In this document: positions 52,915-61,412 of the stretch, piece by piece
How the letters are laid out: the number at the start of each line of letters is the position of its first letter
How positions within the stretch are numbered: the stretch's first letter is position 1
Source of the DNA: Xanthomonas sp. DAR 35659
Lineage (GTDB): Bacteria; Pseudomonadota; Gammaproteobacteria; Xanthomonadales; Xanthomonadaceae
NCBI RefSeq assembly: GCF_041242975.1
Contig: NZ_CP162488.1
Location: 920,001 to 984,000 of the forward strand
Length of the DNA stretch: 64,000 nucleotides
Direction of reading: 5' to 3'
Program-made: the position numbers and the translations under genes
Notes under the pieces: model-generated
The model's database searches: none
Told to the model about the DNA's origin: nothing
The model's input: the letters and a program-made list of their open reading frames with translations, nothing else

Positions 52915-54021
52915 ATGGACGCCGACATGGAGTTCGCGCCGCCGCTGAGCGGCGCGTCGCCGCTGTTCGCCGCGCTGCGCGCCGGCACCCCGCGCCTGGA
53001 ATGGCGGGTGCCGGCCACCACCGATGCCGCGCGCTGGCACACGCAGCGCATCGGCGATCGCGACCATCGCGTCGCGCAGCCGGTCACCTTCACCCCGTAT
53101 GCGTCGGTGCGGCCGTGTTCGGCGCGCTGCCGCTTCTGCTCGGAAACCCTGCGTCCGCACGCCGGTGGCACCGCCGCGGCCAGCCTGCGCCCGCCCGCGG
53201 ACTACTTCGCGCTGCTGCGTCGCGCGCTGGAACAATTGCGCGGCCTGCCGCTGTCGCATTCGCTGTCGGGGCTGGAAATGACCGACGACGAAGCCTGGTT
53301 CGTGCAGTTGCTGCAGACCCTGGGCGAGGCCGAGCGCGAGGGGTTGCTGGTCGAGCAGCGCGTGCTGTACAGCAACGGCGCCGGTTTCGCCCGCAGCCGA
53401 GGCGAACTGCTGCTGCAGGCGCTGCAGCGCTTCGGCCTGTCGTGGATCGAACTGTCGCGGCACCATCCGCGGCAGGCCGGCAACGACGCGATCATGCGCT
53501 TCCGCGAGGGCGAGGCGATCGCCGATGCCGACGTCTTCGCCGCCACCGCGCGCCGCATCGCCGAGGCGGTACCGCTGCGCATGGTGTGCATCCTGCAGCA
53601 TGGCGGGGTCGGCGACGCCGACGGCGTCGCCGACTACCTGCGCTGGGCGCGCGCCTGCGGCGCCGGCACGGTGATCTTCCGCGAGTTCTCGCGCCTGGGC
53701 GACGGCTACCGCGCCACCGGCACCCAGCGCTATCTGGCGCAGGCCCGGGTCGGCGTGGAGCGGGTGCTGGCCGCGTGCATGGCCAGGCCATGGTGGCGCA
53801 CCTTGCGGCCGCTGCAGATCACCGAGGGCTACTACTTCTGGAATCTGCGCATGGCCACCGCCGACGGCATGGAGGTGGTGTTCGAGACCTCGGACTACGC
53901 CGCGATGCATGCCCGCCACGACAGCGGCGACGTCTACAAACTGGTGTTCTTCGCCGACGGCCGGCTGTGCGCGGGCTGGCAGCCGGACCGCGATCTGCTG
54001 TGGCAGGCCACGCATGGATAG
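52915..54021 (+). CDS. Uncharacterised radical SAM protein in the NAD-salvage operon
   Basis: 368 residues, starting 8 bp after nadV. The radical SAM cluster motif C68-x3-C72-x2-C75 (CSARCRFC) is intact, followed by the usual partial barrel (SLSGLEMTDDEAWF, LYSNGAGFA, LSRHH, VCILQHGG). The C-terminal region (ITEGYYFWNLRMATADG, VVFETSDYAAM) matches no family I can name. It lacks extra Cys clusters of SPASM type. Its gene overlaps the next (methyltransferase-nucleotidyltransferase) by 8 bp. I cannot assign a substrate; the operon suggests a nucleotide-, nicotinamide- or RNA/DNA-related modification. Confidence 0.8.
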   Translation: MDADMEFAPPLSGASPLFAALRAGTPRLEWRVPATTDAARWHTQRIGDRDHRVAQPVTFTPYASVRPCSARCRFCSETLRPHAGGTAAASLRPPADYFALLRRALEQLRGLPLSHSLSGLEMTDDEAWFVQLLQTLGEAEREGLLVEQRVLYSNGAGFARSRGELLLQALQRFGLSWIELSRHHPRQAGNDAIMRFREGEAIADADVFAATARRIAEAVPLRMVCILQHGGVGDADGVADYLRWARACGAGTVIFREFSRLGDGYRATGTQRYLAQARVGVERVLAACMARPWWRTLRPLQITEGYYFWNLRMATADGMEVVFETSDYAAMHARHDSGDVYKLVFFADGRLCAGWQPDRDLLWQATHG

Positions 54022-55078
54022 CCGCAGCTGGTGGACGCCGCCGCCGGACCCGCCCGAACACCGGCTGCCCGAGGACCTGCGCCAGCGCGACCCGCTGGGT
54101 GCGCGCGACGTGGGCTGGGTCAGCCAGATGCGGCCGTTCGTGCGCCAGTTCAGCGCGCCGGACGCCTGCGTGCTCGATCCGTTCTGCGGCTTCGGCAGCA
54201 CCTTGCTCGCCGCCGCGCTGGAGGGCCGGCGCGGGCTGGGACTGGAAATCGACGCAGCGCGCGCGGCGCTGGCGCGCGAGCGTCTGCAGCGGCTCGGCGT
54301 GCAGGCGCAGGTGCGGGTCGGCGCGTTGCCGCAGCGCGCGCTTGAAGCGCCGGTCGACCTGTGCCTGACCAACGTGCCGTATTTCGGTTGCGACTGGCCG
54401 GGCGCGGCCACGCCCGGCCAGCTCTACGCCAGCGCCGACTATGCGGCCTATCTGCGCGGGCTGCGCGCGGTGTTCCATGCGGTGCGCCGCAACCTGCGCG
54501 AGGACGGCTTCTGCATCGCGATGGTGGAGAACATCGACCTCGGTGGCGTCGTGGTGCCGCAGGCCTGGGACCTGGCGCGCGTGCTCGGCAGCCTGTTCGT
54601 GCCCTGCGCCGAGCGCGTTCTGTGCTATCCCCGCGATGGCGCGCAGGCGCTGGCGCCCGGCGACGCGCGCAGCGACCGCAGCCACGAATACGCCTTGATC
54701 TTCCAGAAGCGACGCGAGCCGCTCGACCTGGCTGGCAGCGCGCAGTTGCTGCAGGCTCTGCGCGCCGACGGATTCGACTACACCGTCCATGGCAGTTATG
54801 CGGCCTGGTGCGCCGATCCGGCCGCGGCCGCGCGCCTGCCCGGCGACGTGGACCTGTTGCTGCCGCGCGATCCCGGGCTGCTGCTGCGGCTGCTGGACTG
54901 GCTGCGGACGCGCGGCTTCGCGCTCAGTCTGTGGGGCGAGCCGTTGGCGTCGCCGCCGACTCTGGCGGTGCTCGATGCCCATCACTACCTGCGTGCCGAG
55001 CGCCGCGAGCGCGGCGGCGGCCTGCTGCGACTGGACCTGTCGCTGCGGCCGGGGCCCGATTCGCTAACCGCAGGGTGA
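54014..55078 (+). CDS. Methyltransferase-nucleotidyltransferase fusion of unknown role
   Basis: 354 residues. Residues about 30-235 look like a DNA-type amino-methyltransferase of the beta class: SAM motif DPFCGFGST at 55-63 and GLGLEID at 75-80, catalytic-motif position TNVPYFG at 119-125 and the late HEYALIFQK at 224-232. The catalytic motif is unusual (N-V-P-Y instead of N/D-P-P-Y). Residues about 240-350 resemble a minimal nucleotidyltransferase: GSYAAW at 260-265 and GDVDLL at 277-282. It is coupled to the radical SAM gene by overlap. Neither substrate nor activity is known; no restriction partner is present. Confidence 0.75.
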   Translation: MDSRSWWTPPPDPPEHRLPEDLRQRDPLGARDVGWVSQMRPFVRQFSAPDACVLDPFCGFGSTLLAAALEGRRGLGLEIDAARAALARERLQRLGVQAQVRVGALPQRALEAPVDLCLTNVPYFGCDWPGAATPGQLYASADYAAYLRGLRAVFHAVRRNLREDGFCIAMVENIDLGGVVVPQAWDLARVLGSLFVPCAERVLCYPRDGAQALAPGDARSDRSHEYALIFQKRREPLDLAGSAQLLQALRADGFDYTVHGSYAAWCADPAAAARLPGDVDLLLPRDPGLLLRLLDWLRTRGFALSLWGEPLASPPTLAVLDAHHYLRAERRERGGGLLRLDLSLRPGPDSLTAG

Positions 55079-55156
55079 GCGCCGGAGCGGCATCACGGCC
55101 GTCTCGACATGCTTGCGGCTATCCTTGGCCGGTTCCTTTTCTTCGGGTTCACGGCC

Positions 55157-56053
55157 ATGTCCGCTTCCTCCAACGTCCTCGCCCTTCCCGCGCTCGTGCT
55201 GGTCGCGATCGGCCTGAGCGGCTGCTTCAACCGCAAGCAGGACAACCTGGTGAAGGAGACCTTCAACTCCGAGAACACATATTCGCGCAGCTACCCGGTG
55301 CAGGCCGCGCAGGCCTGCGAATCGGCGCGGCGCACCTTGCTGAGCCAGGGCTACGTGGTCTCCAAGGCCACCGCCGACACGGTCGAGGGCACCAAGAATT
55401 TCCAGCCCAACGACGAATCGCACGAGCAACTGGAGTTGCGCGTGTCGTGCGTGGCGCATGGCCAGAACGAATCCTGGGTATTCGTCAGTGCGCTGCAGGA
55501 CCGCTATGCGTTGAAGAAGAGCGCCAACTCGGCCAGCGTCGGCGTCGGCGTGCTCGGCTCGGTGTCGCTGCCGGTCGGCAGCAGCGACGACTCGCTGGTG
55601 CGCGTGGCCAGCAGCACGGTACAGGACAGCGATTTCTACAAGCGTTTCTTCGAGCGCATGGCGGAGTACCTGCCGAAGGCCAAGCCGGCCACCGCCGAAC
55701 CGCCATCGGCCACGCCGGCCAAGCCGGAACCTGCTGCTGCGGCACCGGCATCGGCATCGGCATCACCATCACCATCACCATCACCAGCAGCAGCAGCACC
55801 AGCAGCACCAGCACCAGCAGCACCAGCAGCACCGGCAGTGCCAGCAGTGCCAGCCGCGGCACCCGCGGCACCCGCCGCGGCGACAGCGCCACCGGAACCT
55901 GCCGCGCCGGCATCGACACCGCCCGCATCGGCGGCTGCGCCTGCACCGGCGGCAGAGGTGACGCCGGCGCCTGCGGTGGCGGCACAGGCGCAAGCCGACA
56001 CCACACCCGCGCCGGCCGCACCGACTTCGAGCACCACCGCCACGTCCGAGTAA
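55157..56053 (+). CDS. DUF2242-type lipoprotein with Ala/Pro-rich tail
   Basis: 298 residues from the ATG at 55157; an in-frame start at 55109 would add 16 residues before the signal. Lipobox IGLSGC (Cys at about 22), then a conserved domain of about 150 residues (QAAQACESARRTLLSQGY, ESWVFVSALQDRYALKKS). The last 110 residues are an Ala/Pro/Ser tail coded by simple repeats. DUF2242 lipoproteins are of unknown function; envelope location is predicted. Confidence 0.85.
   Translation: MSASSNVLALPALVLVAIGLSGCFNRKQDNLVKETFNSENTYSRSYPVQAAQACESARRTLLSQGYVVSKATADTVEGTKNFQPNDESHEQLELRVSCVAHGQNESWVFVSALQDRYALKKSANSASVGVGVLGSVSLPVGSSDDSLVRVASSTVQDSDFYKRFFERMAEYLPKAKPATAEPPSATPAKPEPAAAAPASASASPSPSPSPAAAAPAAPAPAAPAAPAVPAVPAAAPAAPAAATAPPEPAAPASTPPASAAAPAPAAEVTPAPAVAAQAQADTTPAPAAPTSSTTATSE
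55745..55842. repeat. CATCAC/CAGCAGCAC microsatellite in the lipoprotein gene
   Basis: GCATCG and CATCAC triplet-pair repeats followed by CAGCAGCAC-type repeats, all in frame and coding Ser-Pro and Ala-Pro runs. Unit lengths are multiples of three, so copy-number change would alter tail length and not frame. Confidence 0.8.
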
Positions 56054-56194
56054 TTGGTTCGTTCATGTGCTGCTTCGCAAGCTGAATACAGCGATTTCGC
56101 TTCACGATTCGTTCGCAATCGCGATGCAAAGGTGGCAGCCGTCGGGAGCGCGTTGCGTGCCAAGCAGCGTCTCCGCCACCCAGGAGCAACCAGC

Positions 56195-56563
56195 ATGAAT
56201 ACCGTCAAATCCGCGTTGTGTCTCACCGTGCTCGCCGTCGCCACTGCTGCCGCGCCGTTGGCGCAGGCGCAGCGTCACTACGGTCCGGAAGACGCCGGGC
56301 GCCGCTTCAACGACGGCACCCGCGTGCACTGCAAGAAGGTCGCGGTGCAGAAGAACAGCACCGACCCCGATCGTATCGGCGGTACCTTGGCCGGCGCGGC
56401 CATCGGTGGCCTGCTCGGCAACCAGGTCGGCAAGGGCGACGGCAAAAAGCTGGCCACGGTCGGCGGCGCGGTCGCCGGTGGCGCCACCGGTCGCTACATC
56501 CAGGGCCAGCGCCAGCAGGCCAATGGTAACCGTCGCGTCGAGACCGTCTGCAAGCGCTATTGA
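56195..56563 (+). CDS. Glycine-zipper 2TM-domain (17-kDa surface antigen-like) envelope protein
   Basis: 122 residues. Sec signal ending at about ALAQAQ and a glycine zipper at about 62-100 (GGTLAGAAIGGLLGNQVGKG, GGAVAGGATGRYIQ) characteristic of the Rickettsia 17-kDa antigen/glycine-zipper 2TM family, then a basic C-terminus with Cys in ETVCKRY. Such proteins sit in the outer membrane or periplasm; role unknown. A strong terminator follows. Confidence 0.88.
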   Translation: MNTVKSALCLTVLAVATAAAPLAQAQRHYGPEDAGRRFNDGTRVHCKKVAVQKNSTDPDRIGGTLAGAAIGGLLGNQVGKGDGKKLATVGGAVAGGATGRYIQGQRQQANGNRRVETVCKRY

Positions 56564-56606
56564 TGTTCCCGCCGCGATCGGCCGTCGCGGCATGCGCTGA
56601 TCACCT

Positions 56607-56643
56607 ACAACGCCCCGGCGGAGTGCATCCGCCGGGGCGTTGT
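56607..56643 (+). terminator. Strong hairpin after the glycine-zipper gene
   Basis: ACAACGCCCCGGCGGA and TCCGCCGGGGCGTTGT pair perfectly over 16 bp around a 5-nt loop, 43 bp after the stop. There is no long T-run. Confidence 0.7.
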
Positions 56644-56708
56644 GCGTTGCGTGGCGCGGCGCGTTCTGCGCCTCGAAACACTCCCGTTCGCCATCGCCAA
56701 CGCGTTTT

Positions 56709-56778
56709 TGTAGGAGCGGCTTTAGCCGCGACCGGGCGTCCCCGGGAACGCCCGGTCGCGGCTGAAGCCGCTCCTACA
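56709..56778. repeat. REP hairpin, GTAGGAGCGGCTTTAGCC family
   Basis: A near-perfect pair of REP arms with self-complementary centre (CGGGCGTCCCCGGGAACGCCCG) between the convergent glycine-zipper and epimerase genes. Same architecture as 47190-47260. Confidence 0.85.
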
Positions 56779-56799
56779 GGGGGGCGTGTCGCGACGGCT

Positions 56800-57687
56800 C
56801 TAGGCGATCGCGGCGCGTAGCGCCGGCTCCAACTCCCGATAGCGGAACACATAGCCTTCCTGCTGCGCGCGCGCTGGCACTACCCGTTGGCTGCCCAGCA
56901 ACAGGTCGGCCATTTCGCCGAAGGCCAGACGCAACGCCGCGGCCGGTGCCGGCAGCAATGCCGGCCGATGCAGGACATGGCCGAGCTGCGCGGCGAAGTC
57001 CGCATTGGTCGCCGGCGCCGGCGCGGTGGCGTTGTAGGCGCCTTCGCCGCCGTGCTGCAGCAGCCACAGCAACAGGCCGACGTGGTCGTCGCGATGGATC
57101 CAGCTCATCCACTGCCGGCCATCGCCCATGCGCCCGCCCAGGCCGAGCCGGAACGGCAGCAGCATCCGCGCCAGCGCGCCGCCGTCGCCGTCGAGCACGA
57201 CACCCGTGCGGACCAGGCTGGTGCGCACGCCCAGGGCCTGCGCCTGCAGCGCCTCGGCTTCCCAGTCGCGGCATAGCTGTGCCGCGAAATCCGCGCCGGC
57301 CGCGCTGCGTTCGTCGAGCAGGTCGCTGCCGCGGTCGCCGTAATAGCCGATCGCCGAGCCGGACAACAGGCAGCGCGGGCGTTGCGCGGCGTCGAACTGC
57401 GCGATCCAGTCCAGCAGTGCGCGCGTGGTGCCCAGCCGCGAGGTGCGGAAGCGGCGCTTGCGGGTCTCGTCCCAGCGTCGGTCGCTCAGCGGTTCGCCGG
57501 CCAGGTTGATCACCGCGTCCGCTGGCGCCGCCTCGCTCAGATCCTGTAGCGGCTGCGCGCCTGGCACGCTGCGCGCCGCGCGCGCCGTATCGCGGGTCAG
57601 CACGCTGACGCGGTGGCCTGCCTGCAGCAGGGCGGGGCACAGCGCACGGCCGATGAATCCGGTGCCGCCGGTGACGAGCACATGCAT
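56800..57687 (-). CDS. NAD(P)-dependent epimerase of the TIGR01777/YfcH family
   Basis: 295 residues from the ATG at 57687, which places the Rossmann motif MHVLVTGGTGFIGRAL at the very N-terminus as in the family. Further motifs: NLAGEPLSDRRWDETRKRR, SGSAIGYYGDRG (catalytic Tyr region) and the C-terminal DUF1731-like segment LLLGSQRVVPARAQQEGYVF. The family is a short-chain dehydrogenase relative of unknown substrate. It ends just before the REP hairpin. Confidence 0.92.
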   Translation of the reverse strand: MHVLVTGGTGFIGRALCPALLQAGHRVSVLTRDTARAARSVPGAQPLQDLSEAAPADAVINLAGEPLSDRRWDETRKRRFRTSRLGTTRALLDWIAQFDAAQRPRCLLSGSAIGYYGDRGSDLLDERSAAGADFAAQLCRDWEAEALQAQALGVRTSLVRTGVVLDGDGGALARMLLPFRLGLGGRMGDGRQWMSWIHRDDHVGLLLWLLQHGGEGAYNATAPAPATNADFAAQLGHVLHRPALLPAPAAALRLAFGEMADLLLGSQRVVPARAQQEGYVFRYRELEPALRAAIA

Positions 57688-57853
57688 GAGGTTGCTTCCG
57701 CGAGCGGGAGCGGCAGTGTGGGTCGCCCGGCATCGCGGCCGGGTGAACGCGCTGGCGCGCATACCGGTCTGGCGACTTCGCGGTACGTGCACGGCACGCT
57801 CGGCATCGTAGGCATTCGCGCCCTGGGGGCGCCACTGGCCGATCGTCCTGCTC

Positions 57854-59188
57854 TTGCGCATCCGCTTCGCCCGCGTCACCGTTCCGCCCGCGCTTCGGCC
57901 GCGGCCGTGCCGCGCTGGCCGAGGCGCGCGCCTGCTGCTGGCGCTGGTCTTGGTCGCCGGCGGCGCACTGGCAGCACCACCGGATCCGGCGGATCAGGCC
58001 AGCGCGGATTGCCTCGCGGCACTGCTGCGCCAACTGGGCTGGCGCATCGACGCCACCACGGCCGCGCAGCCGCAGATGCTGCCGGGCGCGCCGTGCACGC
58101 GCGCTTCGCTGGCCGAAGCGCAGGCGCAGGGCGACCTGCAGGTGACATTGCCGGCGCAATGGAGTGCTGCGCAACGGCGCGAAGCGCTGCGCGCGCTGCT
58201 GGACACCCCCGCCACCCAGTGCGGCTATTTCCTGCGGCTCGGCGCCGCCACCCAGAGCGCGGTCGCGCGGTTGCAGGGCAACCCGGGCTACCGTTTCTCC
58301 TCGCTGCAGCTGGGTTGGATCGGATTCGGGCCGGGTGGGGCGCAGCGGCAGGGATGGCAGCGCTTCCGCAGCTTCGGCCGCGGTTATCGTCCGGCGCACG
58401 GCAATGCGCGCGCGATCGAGGCGTTCTACAGTGGCCGGGTGCGCTCGGAGTGCGGCGTCGGCCGGCAGATCGCGCAACTGGCCACCCAGCGCGAACTGTA
58501 TGGCGACGCTGGCTTCGACCGCGCCTTCAGCGCCGACGAATTGTCGATCGGCACCTTCCTCACCCTGCATCGGACCGACAGCATCCTGCTCGGCGCGCAC
58601 GCCGGCGACTTCTTCGCCGACGGCAAGGCGGCCAAGACCTCGCAGTTGGGCCGTGCGGCCTTCCTCGGCGCGCCCGGCTTCATCGCCCATGTGTTCGAGC
58701 GCCGCTACCTGGACGACATCAACAACCAGGCCGAGAACTTCGTGGTCGTCGCGGTCAGCGCCGAGGCCGCGGCGGCGTTGCGCGCGCATGGCGGCTTCGC
58801 CTACTACGACCGCAGCAACCGGCTGATCTGGGAGCTGGCGCAGGCGCTGCGTGGCGGCGGCCGCGAGCGCTTCGAGACGCTGCTGTTCGAGCGCGATCCC
58901 ACGCTGCGCGCGACGTTGTCGCCGGCGCAACGCAGTGTCCTGGCGCAGATCGATGCGCTGCTCGACGATCCCTTCTACCGCGGTTTCGAGGTGTACGTGC
59001 ACCCCAAGGGCACCAAGCCGATCGGTTACCACGTGGCGCGCCTGCTGGACCGCAATCCGCGCACTCCGTTCGCGATCGATCTGACCCTGCACAACCTCCA
59101 CACCACCTTGTATCGGCGCTGGCGCGACCAGCAGTTGCAGGATTGTGCGCAAGCGGCGCGCGGTGCCGGGTCCATGCCGCCGCCTTAG
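57854..59188 (+). CDS. Secreted/envelope protein of unknown function, TTG start
   Basis: 444 residues if started at TTG 57854, which is the only start giving a full signal sequence (ARLLLALVLVAGGALAAPP); no ATG fits. The mature protein has several Cys (ADCLAALL, TQCGYFLRL, RSECGVG, LQDCAQ). Conserved-looking segments include ELSIGTFLTLHRTDSILLG, NNQAENFVVVAV, GFEVYVHPKGTKPIGYHVA and LHNLHTTLYRRWRD. I do not recognise the family. Coding character (high GC at third positions, no alternative frame with homology) and length make it a real gene. Confidence 0.75.
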   Translation: MRIRFARVTVPPALRPRPCRAGRGARLLLALVLVAGGALAAPPDPADQASADCLAALLRQLGWRIDATTAAQPQMLPGAPCTRASLAEAQAQGDLQVTLPAQWSAAQRREALRALLDTPATQCGYFLRLGAATQSAVARLQGNPGYRFSSLQLGWIGFGPGGAQRQGWQRFRSFGRGYRPAHGNARAIEAFYSGRVRSECGVGRQIAQLATQRELYGDAGFDRAFSADELSIGTFLTLHRTDSILLGAHAGDFFADGKAAKTSQLGRAAFLGAPGFIAHVFERRYLDDINNQAENFVVVAVSAEAAAALRAHGGFAYYDRSNRLIWELAQALRGGGRERFETLLFERDPTLRATLSPAQRSVLAQIDALLDDPFYRGFEVYVHPKGTKPIGYHVARLLDRNPRTPFAIDLTLHNLHTTLYRRWRDQQLQDCAQAARGAGSMPPP

Positions 59189-59258
59189 CTGCGCGTCATG
59201 CCGGCGGCGCCGCTTCGTGCGACCCTAAGGCCCCGCATTTTTCGAGACAGGAACGACA

Positions 59259-60203
59259 ATGGATCTGGGACTTGTAGGGTTGGGCCGCATGGGCGCCAAC
59301 ATGGCCGAGCGGCTGGTGCGCGGCGGCCATCGCGTGGTCGGGTTCGACCTGGGCGAGGCGGCGCGCAGCGCGGCGCAGCAGCGTGGCGTGGAAACGGTGG
59401 AGACGATGGCGGCACTGGTGGCGGCGTTGCCCGCGCCGCGCGCGCTGTGGCTGATGGTGCCGGCCGGCAAGATCGTCGACGACACCCTGGCCGCGCTGTT
59501 GCCGCTGCTGAGCCGCGGCGACGTGGTCGTGGACGGCGGCAATTCGTACTACAAGGATTCGATGCGCCGCGCCGCCGAGCTGGCCGCGCACGGCATCGAC
59601 TATGTCGACTGCGGCACCAGCGGCGGCGTGTGGGGCCTGCAGGAGGGCTACAGCCTGATGATCGGCGGCGACGCGGCGGCGGTGCACCGGCTCGATCCGC
59701 TGTTCGCCACACTGGCGCCGGCCGCCGACGCCGGCTGGGGCCGGGTCGGTCCCAGCGGCGCCGGCCACTTCACCAAGATGGTCCACAACGGCATCGAGTA
59801 CGGAATGATGCAGGCCTATGCCGAGGGCTTCGCGCTGATGGGGCGCAAGCAGGAGTTCGATCTGGACCTGCACCAGATCGCCGAGGTCTGGCGCCAGGGC
59901 AGCGTGGTGCGCTCGTGGCTGCTGGATCTGTGCGCCGACGCGCTGGGCAGCAATCCGAACCTGGCCGGCATCGCGCCCTACGTGGAGGATTCCGGCGAAG
60001 GCCGCTGGACCGTGGCCGAGGCGATCGACCTCAACGTGCCGGCGCCGGTGATCACCCTGTCGCTGCTGGAACGGCTGCGCTCGCGCGATACCGATTCGTT
60101 CACGGACAAGCTGCTGGCGGCGATGCGCAACCAGTTCGGCGGGCACGCGATCAAGCACGAGACACCGAGCGTGCCGCCATCCGGTCCGGTGGCCGGGAGC
60201 TGA
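59259..60203 (+). CDS. gnd: 6-phosphogluconate dehydrogenase, decarboxylating (short GndA/YqeC type)
   Basis: 314 residues, the short form of the enzyme. NAD(P) fold GLVGLGRMGANMAERL at 4-19, substrate motif DGGNSYYKDSMRR, DCGTSGGVWGLQEGY and catalytic Lys/Asn in GAGHFTKMVHNGIEYGMMQAYAEG. It oxidises 6-phosphogluconate to ribulose-5-phosphate and CO2. Short-form enzymes often prefer NAD; the cofactor is not certain here. It faces the Gfo/Idh gene convergently, 10 bp apart. Confidence 0.93.
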   Translation: MDLGLVGLGRMGANMAERLVRGGHRVVGFDLGEAARSAAQQRGVETVETMAALVAALPAPRALWLMVPAGKIVDDTLAALLPLLSRGDVVVDGGNSYYKDSMRRAAELAAHGIDYVDCGTSGGVWGLQEGYSLMIGGDAAAVHRLDPLFATLAPAADAGWGRVGPSGAGHFTKMVHNGIEYGMMQAYAEGFALMGRKQEFDLDLHQIAEVWRQGSVVRSWLLDLCADALGSNPNLAGIAPYVEDSGEGRWTVAEAIDLNVPAPVITLSLLERLRSRDTDSFTDKLLAAMRNQFGGHAIKHETPSVPPSGPVAGS

Positions 60204-60213
60204 GCGCCGCCGC

Positions 60214-61260
60214 TCAGTCCAGCGCCAGCGTGCGGCCTTCGGCGGCGCTGCGCTGGCCCAGTTCCAGCAGCCGCATCACCGCCAGCGCCTGCGCCGCATC
60301 CACCGGCGCGGGCGCGCGTCCGGCCAGCGCGTCGCGGAAGCCGGCATAGCAGCGGCGGTAGTCGCCGCGCTCGGTTGGCAGCGCCTGCGTGGTGGCGCTG
60401 CCGTCCTCGTCGACCAGGGTCAACTGGCCGTCGAGCGGATCCTCGCCCCAGTGCGGCACGGCCGGCGTGAGGCCGGCGCGCAACTGCGCCTCCTGCGTGT
60501 CCAGGCCGTGCTTGACGTAGCTGCCGCGCTCGCCATGCACGGCGAAGCGCAGCCCATTCGCGGCGACCAGCGCGCCGGCATGCAGCACCGCGCGCAGCCG
60601 CCCGTAACGCAGCACGGCATGGAAGTAGTCGGTCGCCTGCGCGCCATCGCGCTGTTGCGCCAGGTCCACCTGGATCGTCTCGGGCGCGCCGAACAATTGC
60701 AGGGCCTGGTCGAGCAGGTGCGGCCCCAGGTCGAACCACAGGCCCGAGCCGGGCAGCGCATGCTCGCGCCAGCGGTCGCCGACCCGCGGACGGTGGCGGT
60801 CGAAATGCGAGTGGAACTCGGCGATCGCGCCCAGGCGCTGGTCGGCGAGCAGGCGCTGCACGGTGAGGAAGTCGCCGTCCCAGCGTCGGTTCTGGAACAC
60901 GCTGGCGACGCGCCCGACCCGCTGCGCCTGCGCCAGCACCTGCTGCGCCTCGTCCAGGTCCAGGGTGAACGGCTTGTCCACCAGCACGTGCTTGCCCTGG
61001 GCCAGGGCCGCCAGCGCCAGCGGCGCATGGGTCTGGTTGGGCGTGGCCACCACCACCGCGTCGATCTGAGGGTCGGCGAACGCCTGCTGCGGGTCGGCGA
61101 CGATGCGCGCCTGCGGATAGGCCGCGGCGGCTTCGTCATGCCGGCTGGAGACGATGGTATGCAGCCGCAGGCCCGGCGTGTGCGCGATCAGCGGCGCGTG
61201 GAACACGCGGCCGACGAAGCCGTAGCCGAGCAGGGCGAGGTTGAAGGGACGATCATCCAT
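60214..61260 (-). CDS. Gfo/Idh/MocA-family oxidoreductase
   Basis: 348 residues. N-terminal dinucleotide fold LLGYGFVGRVFHAPLI at about 9-24, the family motif DKPFTLDLDEAQQVL (EKP-like catalytic Lys) near 97 and a C-terminal alpha/beta domain (GSGLWFDLGPHLLDQAL). This subgroup (YdgJ/YhhX-like) acts on sugars or inositol derivatives; the substrate is unknown. Confidence 0.9.
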   Translation of the reverse strand: MDDRPFNLALLGYGFVGRVFHAPLIAHTPGLRLHTIVSSRHDEAAAAYPQARIVADPQQAFADPQIDAVVVATPNQTHAPLALAALAQGKHVLVDKPFTLDLDEAQQVLAQAQRVGRVASVFQNRRWDGDFLTVQRLLADQRLGAIAEFHSHFDRHRPRVGDRWREHALPGSGLWFDLGPHLLDQALQLFGAPETIQVDLAQQRDGAQATDYFHAVLRYGRLRAVLHAGALVAANGLRFAVHGERGSYVKHGLDTQEAQLRAGLTPAVPHWGEDPLDGQLTLVDEDGSATTQALPTERGDYRRCYAGFRDALAGRAPAPVDAAQALAVMRLLELGQRSAAEGRTLALD

Positions 61261-61412
61261 GGCAAGTGCGGGGGCGGGAACGGGAGGTCCAGTATCGCGG
61301 CAGCGACGGCGAAGCGGCGTTCATGCTCTTCACGCTGTCCGCATTCTGCGGTCACGTCGCCTGGACGCCACCCCACGGACACTGCGACCACACTTCAACG
61401 GAGGAAGCGGTC

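Noticed and set aside
54361-56085. Long plus-strand frame overlapping the fusion gene and the DUF2242 gene
   Set aside because: Out of frame with both supported genes and made of Arg/Ala-rich shadow sequence.
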